From the NCBI GenBank assembly GCA_016719945.1, contig JADJYE010000006.1:124001-188000 (forward strand): 64,000 nt of DNA, given 5' to 3'. This DNA comes from Polyangiaceae bacterium (GTDB taxonomy: Bacteria; Myxococcota_A; Polyangia; Polyangiales; Polyangiaceae). Each line of letters begins with the position of its first letter. The first letter of the stretch is position 1. This document shows positions 59,711 through 64,000 of the stretch, piece after piece. Below the pieces are notes generated by a model. It did no database searches, was not told the origin of the DNA, and saw nothing but the letters and a program-made list of their open reading frames with translations. The position numbers and the translations under genes are program-made.

Positions 59711-61351
59711 CTACCCGCGCGAGAAGCTCACGTCCGTGAAGGCGAAGCTGACCCCGTCGAACAGCCCTCGGTCGCTCAGCTTGAGCCTCGGGATCACCAG
59801 CAGCGCCATGAACGAGAGCGTCATGAACGGCGCGCGCAGCGACGACCCGAGGGCCTTCGCCGCGCGATCGAGCGCCGCGTAGCGCGCCGCCACGACGTCG
59901 CCCTCGAGATCGCTCATCAGGCCGGCCAGCGGCAGGGGCAACAGCTCGACCGCCTCGCCATCGGCCACGGCGAGCCCACCCCTCGCGAGGATCACCGCGT
60001 TCATCGCGCGGGCGAGCGACGCCCCGTCGACGCCGACGGCAACGACGTTATGGGAGTCGTGGGCGACGCTGGAGGCGAGCGCCCCTCGCCTCAGCCCGAA
60101 GCCGCGCACGAGCGCCACCGCCGGCCGCGCGGCGCGTTCGTAGCGGCTCAGGTTCGCGAGCCAGAGCACGTCGGCTTCGGGCTCGGCGCGGACGAGCCCG
60201 GCCTCGACCCGCGCCGGACGAACCTCCTCGTCGGTGAAGAGCTCGCCGTCGCGCGCGACCATGACGCGGACGAGCTCGCCGCGCGCCTCGAGCTCGAGGG
60301 CTCGCTCGTCGATCGGCTCGGCGTCGAAGCGGTTCGCGATCGCGGGGCGCACGAACGGCGAGAGCGCCGCGCCGCCCTGCGCGACGAGCTGGCCTCGGAT
60401 CCACACGCGCTGCGCCTCGAAGGACGAGAGGTCCCTGACCTCCACGGCGGTCAGCGGGTCCCCCGGGCGCAAGCGGCCGAGCGCGAGACCGTAATGGTCT
60501 TGCGGCACCAGGCTGGCCGCGCGCACGGCGTCGAAGACGCTGTGCCCGTGGGCGACGGCGCGCGCCACGAGGACGTTGATGTGACCACGCGCGAGATCGT
60601 CGGGGTGTTTGTCGTCGCTGCAGAGCATGACCTGCCCTGGGTGCGTCGAGATGAGCGGGTGCAGCGCCTCGAAGCTTCGCGCCGCGGAGCCCTCTCGGAT
60701 CAGGATCTTCATGCCGAGGGCCAGCTTCTCGGTGGCCTCGTCGAGGGTGGTCGCCTCGTGGTCGGTCGAGATCCCGGCCTCGGTGTAGGCCCGCGCGGCG
60801 GCGCCGCGCAGTCCGGGCGCGTGGCCGTCGATCGGCAGGCCGCGCGCCATTGCCGCGGCGAGCTTGGCCATGATGCCCGGGTCCTTCGAGAGGACGCCGG
60901 GGAAATTCATGACCTCCGAGAGGAAGCGCACCCCCGGCTCCGCGAGCAACGCTCGGACCTCCTCTGGGCCGAGGGCAGCGCCCGCGGATTCGAACCTTGT
61001 CGCGGGGACGCAGCTGGGCGCACCGAACGCGAACACGAGCGGCGACGAGCGCGCGTCCTCGAGCATCTGCTGGACCCCCGGCGCCCCGAGCACGTTGGCG
61101 ATCTCGTGGGGGTCTGCGACGCACGCGACGGTGCCGTGCCGGACGGCCAGGCGGCCGAGCTCACGAGGGGGCAGCAGCGAGCTCTCGATGTGGAGGTGCG
61201 CGTCGACGAAGCCGGGCATCACGGCCGGCAGACCGGGGCGCTCACCGCCGAGCTCGGTCACGCTGGAGATGCCCCCAGCCTCCCAGGTCACCCGGCCCCA
61301 GAAGACCCTTCGGCCGTCGACGTCCACGACGTTCGCCGTGTGCTCGTGCAT
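59711..61351 (-). CDS. ade: Adenine deaminase
   Basis: 546 residues. The amidohydrolase metal motif is HLHIESS (HxH), followed by AVRHGTVACVADPHEIANV, GHAPGLRG, and STDHEAT with the C-terminal ASSVAHDSHNVV segment. All match bacterial adenine deaminase, which turns adenine into hypoxanthine plus ammonia in purine salvage. Length is normal for the family. It is monocistronic and divergent from an acyl-CoA synthetase gene. Hairpins lie in the shared leader region. Confidence 0.93.
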   Translation of the reverse strand: MHEHTANVVDVDGRRVFWGRVTWEAGGISSVTELGGERPGLPAVMPGFVDAHLHIESSLLPPRELGRLAVRHGTVACVADPHEIANVLGAPGVQQMLEDARSSPLVFAFGAPSCVPATRFESAGAALGPEEVRALLAEPGVRFLSEVMNFPGVLSKDPGIMAKLAAAMARGLPIDGHAPGLRGAAARAYTEAGISTDHEATTLDEATEKLALGMKILIREGSAARSFEALHPLISTHPGQVMLCSDDKHPDDLARGHINVLVARAVAHGHSVFDAVRAASLVPQDHYGLALGRLRPGDPLTAVEVRDLSSFEAQRVWIRGQLVAQGGAALSPFVRPAIANRFDAEPIDERALELEARGELVRVMVARDGELFTDEEVRPARVEAGLVRAEPEADVLWLANLSRYERAARPAVALVRGFGLRRGALASSVAHDSHNVVAVGVDGASLARAMNAVILARGGLAVADGEAVELLPLPLAGLMSDLEGDVVAARYAALDRAAKALGSSLRAPFMTLSFMALLVIPRLKLSDRGLFDGVSFAFTDVSFSRG

Positions 61352-61456
61352 CTCGGGCGATCATCGCACGAGCCTCGAGCGGCGGAGGAGCCGCGAAAAA
61401 TTGTCCGAGCCCGCGGCGCCGGCGCCGCTTCTTGCGGAGGATGGGGCTCACCACCT

Positions 61457-61476
61457 CCCGAGCCCCCCGGCTCGGG
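61457..61476. other. 8-bp hairpin in the ade/acyl-CoA synthetase intergenic region
   Basis: CCCGAGCC, loop CCCC, GGCTCGGG. A 16-base palindrome GCGGCGCCGGCGCCGC lies upstream at 61413-61428. The 197-base gap 61352-61548 separates divergent genes and should hold their promoters. Role of the hairpins unknown. Confidence 0.4.
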
Positions 61477-61548
61477 GGGGGTTGTCGTGCAGAGCGACGT
61501 CCGCTGCCCGTTGAACCTGACCGGCTGCCTGATAGCTTCGCCGCGGCC

Positions 61549-63201
61549 ATGAAGACCCAACTCGACTACGTGTACGAGCACGAGAAGAACACCGGAGATC
61601 GGGTGTGGTTGACCCAGCCGATGGGCAAGGGGGAGGTCGTCGAGATCACCTGGAAGCGCGCGCTCGACGAGGCGCGCCGCATGGCGGCTCACCTCGAATC
61701 GCTCGGCTACCCGAAGGGGAGCAACATCGCCCTGTTCTCCAAGAACAGCGCGTGGTGGTTCCTCGCCGACCTCGCGATCTGGATGGCGGGGCACGTCTCG
61801 GTCCCGCTCTACCCCACGCTCACGCCGGGCTCGATCGCGCAGATCCTCGACCATAGCGAGGCGAGGCTCATCTTCATCGGCAAGCTGGACGGCTTCGCCG
61901 CCATGGAGCCAGGCATCCCCAAGGAGCTGCCGCGCATCGCGCTGCCGCTGTCGCCCAAGCTGGACGCGCCGTCGTGGAACGAGATCATCGCCAAGACCGA
62001 GCCCATCGCCGGCAGCCCCACCCGGGACCCCGACGACCTCGCGACGATCGTCTACACCTCGGGCAGCACCGGCGTGCCCAAGGGGGTCATGCATAGCTTC
62101 CGAACCATGTGCGGGGTGCGACACATCATCGATCTGATCGGCGGCCGCTCCGACGACCGGATGCTCTCGTACCTGCCGCTCGCCCACGTGGCCGAGCGCT
62201 GCGTGATCGAGACCCCCTCGATGATGACCGGCGGTCAGATATTCTTCGCGGAGAGCCTCGACACCTTCGTGCAGGACCTCCGCCGCGCCAAGCCCACGCT
62301 GTTTCTCAGCGTGCCGCGGCTATGGCACAAGTTCCAGGCCGGCGTCTTCTCCAAGATGCCCCCGAAGAAGCTCGATCTGCTGCTGAAGATCCCGATCGTC
62401 AACTCCCGGGTAAAAAAGAAGATCCTGGAGGGCTTGGGGCTCGACCATGTCCGCTATGCGGCGTCTGGCTCGGCGCCGATCCCCGCGGAGCTCATCGCCT
62501 GGTACCGGCGGCTCGGGCTCGAGCTCTTGGAGGGCTATGGCATGAGCGAGAACTTCGCGATCTCCCACGCCACCCGCCCGGGCGAGGTCAAGCCGGGGTT
62601 CGTCGGTCGCGCGTACGACAGCGTGGAGTGCAAGCTGAGCGAGGAGGGGGAGATCCTCGTGAAGAGCCCGTCGACCATGCTCGGCTACTACAAGGCCCCC
62701 GAGCTGACGGCCGAGGTGATCGACAAGGACGGCTTCCTCCACACCGGGGACCGCGGCGTCATCGACAAGGACGGCTCGCTCAAGATCACCGGACGGGTGA
62801 AGGAGCTGTTCAAGACCAGCAAGGGCAAATACGTCGCGCCGGCGCCGATCGAAAACGAGCTGTTGCTCCACCCCGAGATCGAGCAGGCGTGCGTCTCCGG
62901 CGCCAACATGCCTCAGCCCTACGCCCTGGTCGTGCTCACCGAGCAGGCGCGCGCCGACGCCAAGGACGGCTCCAAGCGGGCCGCGCTCGAGCGCTCGCTC
63001 TCGGAGCACCTGACCAAGGTCAACGCGAGCCTCGACCAGCACGAGAACCTGGAGAAGCTGGTGGTCGTCTCCGACCCGTGGACCATCGAGAACGCGATGC
63101 TGACTCCGACGATGAAGCTGAAGCGCTCGGCGATCGAGTCGGCGTACGAGCCCAAGGTGGAGGGCTGGTACTCGGAGAAGGCGGCGGTGCTCTGGGTATG
63201 A
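61549..63201 (+). CDS. Long-chain acyl-CoA synthetase (AMP-binding)
   Basis: 550 residues from ATG 61549. The adenylate-forming motif is YTSGSTGVPKG, with LLEGYGMSE and the C-terminal hinge LKITGRVKELFKTSKGKYVAP. The eukaryotic-style FACS features fit long-chain fatty-acid activation (fatty acid + ATP + CoA to acyl-CoA). It probably acts at the cytoplasmic face of the membrane. Start chosen because no better start lies in frame upstream. Chain-length preference cannot be predicted. Confidence 0.9.
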   Translation: MKTQLDYVYEHEKNTGDRVWLTQPMGKGEVVEITWKRALDEARRMAAHLESLGYPKGSNIALFSKNSAWWFLADLAIWMAGHVSVPLYPTLTPGSIAQILDHSEARLIFIGKLDGFAAMEPGIPKELPRIALPLSPKLDAPSWNEIIAKTEPIAGSPTRDPDDLATIVYTSGSTGVPKGVMHSFRTMCGVRHIIDLIGGRSDDRMLSYLPLAHVAERCVIETPSMMTGGQIFFAESLDTFVQDLRRAKPTLFLSVPRLWHKFQAGVFSKMPPKKLDLLLKIPIVNSRVKKKILEGLGLDHVRYAASGSAPIPAELIAWYRRLGLELLEGYGMSENFAISHATRPGEVKPGFVGRAYDSVECKLSEEGEILVKSPSTMLGYYKAPELTAEVIDKDGFLHTGDRGVIDKDGSLKITGRVKELFKTSKGKYVAPAPIENELLLHPEIEQACVSGANMPQPYALVVLTEQARADAKDGSKRAALERSLSEHLTKVNASLDQHENLEKLVVVSDPWTIENAMLTPTMKLKRSAIESAYEPKVEGWYSEKAAVLWV

Positions 63202-63217
63202 GCGACGCGCAGCGCCC

Positions 63218-64000
63218 TCAATAGGAGAGGCGAGCCAGGAAGGTCGCGGGCGCCAGCAGCGTCGTGAGCTGGCCGTCGAGGTCGATGGCGGTCGAGGACG
63301 CGAACGCGGCCATCAGCACGTTGGGGCTCGCGCCGGCGACGGCGAGCTTGTCGCTGAGGGGCGCGCGGGCCCAGCGCGTGTCGCCGACCTCTCGCAGCGC
63401 GATGAAGTCCCCCGAGGGCTGGCCGCCGTAGGGCGCGAGGGGACCGAGGCCGAAGTCTTGCGCGGGCGCGTCGTCGCGCGCGTAGAGCACGGCGCCCGTC
63501 CCGACGAGGCTGAAGAAGGACTCCGGGATGGCCGAGGAGGGCAGCGGGTCGGCGCTGAGCAGCGCGCCGGCGACGGCCTCGAAGCGCACGAGCGCGTCGT
63601 CCACCACGAGCGCGATGACGCCGTCCTCGACCTCGACGGCGTGGACCTCGGCCGCTTGCCCGGGCCTCACGACCCACAGCGGGGCTCCGTCCTCGTCGTA
63701 GCGGGCGACGATCAGGTCGGGCTGGAGGGGGACGATGGGGGGCAACACGCCCGTGCCGAGGTTGACGCTCGCGGCGGTGGTGAAGCTGAGCACCACGCCG
63801 CCGTCTGGCGTTGGCGCGAGGGCGACGGACGGGAGCGAGAGACCGGTCTGCACGGTCCACACCAGGTCGCCCCAGTCGTCGTATTTGTGCAGGCGACTAT
63901 CGGGCCCTCCGTTCATGTAGAAGACGCCCCCGTCACCGGTCGCCGCGATGGCATGGAACGCGGTGTTCAGCTCGCTGCCATAGCGGGGGACGGCGATTGC
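63218..64000 (-). CDS. Beta-propeller-like protein (C-terminal part; start beyond the window)
   Basis: The frame runs off the window edge at 64000 without a stop, so the N-terminus is missing. An internal ATG at 63914-63916 is not the start. About 260 residues are visible. They have short beta-rich repeats (DGGVVLSFTTAASVN, ARYDEDGAPLWVVRP, VEDGVIALVVDD) typical of the WD40/SBBP-like propellers of delta-proteobacterial secreted proteins. No catalytic residues recognised. The tail overlaps no other gene; it converges on the acyl-CoA synthetase with a 16-base gap. Confidence 0.62.
   Translation of the reverse strand, partial: AIAVPRYGSELNTAFHAIAATGDGGVFYMNGGPDSRLHKYDDWGDLVWTVQTGLSLPSVALAPTPDGGVVLSFTTAASVNLGTGVLPPIVPLQPDLIVARYDEDGAPLWVVRPGQAAEVHAVEVEDGVIALVVDDALVRFEAVAGALLSADPLPSSAIPESFFSLVGTGAVLYARDDAPAQDFGLGPLAPYGGQPSGDFIALREVGDTRWARAPLSDKLAVAGASPNVLMAAFASSTAIDLDGQLTTLLAPATFLARLSY

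Overview
This is a GC-rich window from a gene-dense Gram-negative chromosome. It looks like a member of the Myxococcota, probably class Polyangia. The evidence is two eukaryotic-type Ser/Thr kinases, an FHA-sigma54 activator, an FHA-GGDEF protein, many Gly-rich 'GGxGG' lipoproteins, Cys-rich MopE-like surface proteins, a MYXO-CTERM-like tail, and a GTTCAG-type LexA box like that reported for Myxococcus xanthus. No tRNA, rRNA or CRISPR was seen.

The outstanding region is 8925-17419 (+). It is a compact sterol-biosynthesis cluster of four genes in which four enzymatic steps are carried on two fusion proteins. They are (i) a class II HMG-CoA reductase fused to a squalene-synthase-type prenyltransferase, (ii) a 3beta-HSD-like NAD(P) dehydrogenase resembling SdmB, (iii) a Rieske oxygenase resembling SdmA, and (iv) a squalene epoxidase fused to an oxidosqualene cyclase. 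Together they would make mevalonate, turn FPP into squalene, epoxidise and cyclise squalene, and start C-4 demethylation of the sterol. An MFS transporter follows directly. The cyclase has Glu in place of the catalytic Asp of the usual DCTAE motif.

Layout. 1-3948 (-): a five-gene envelope and amino-acid ABC transport operon with an SBP-permease fusion. 4061-8787 (-): phosphohexomutase, Cys-rich lipoprotein, biotin carboxylase. 8925-18671 (+): sterol cluster and MFS. 18702-20396 (-): ABA4-like membrane protein and a second MFS. 20442-23325 (+): ATP-dependent DNA ligase and PolX. 23458-28198: MopE-like lipoprotein, Ser/Thr kinase, lipoprotein. 28358-30841: LexA box with imuA-imuB. 30848-37222: aldolase-type protein, small lipoproteins, glutaredoxin, sigma54 activator, a second kinase and a divergent Pro-rich membrane protein. 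37251-40442: a second LexA box and dnaE2, separated from imuAB by about 6.4 kb. 40495-46227: lipoproteins, a PHM-type copper monooxygenase, a coiled-coil protein, FHA-GGDEF and a DUF2236 oxygenase. 46248-48298: a group II intron inserted just before a lipoprotein start codon. 48301-64000: TonB receptor, radical SAM protein, GH1 glycosidase lipoprotein, an enoyl-reductase/GMC-oxidoreductase pair, surface proteins, adenine deaminase, acyl-CoA synthetase and a truncated beta-propeller-like protein.

Four otherwise intact genes (DUF4349 lipoprotein, phosphohexomutase, dnaE2, copper monooxygenase) each need exactly one extra C/G inside a short C/G run to read through. The intron ORF also carries a frame break. 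The pattern looks more like homopolymer indels in the assembly than real pseudogenes, so those genes are annotated end to end with the break marked.
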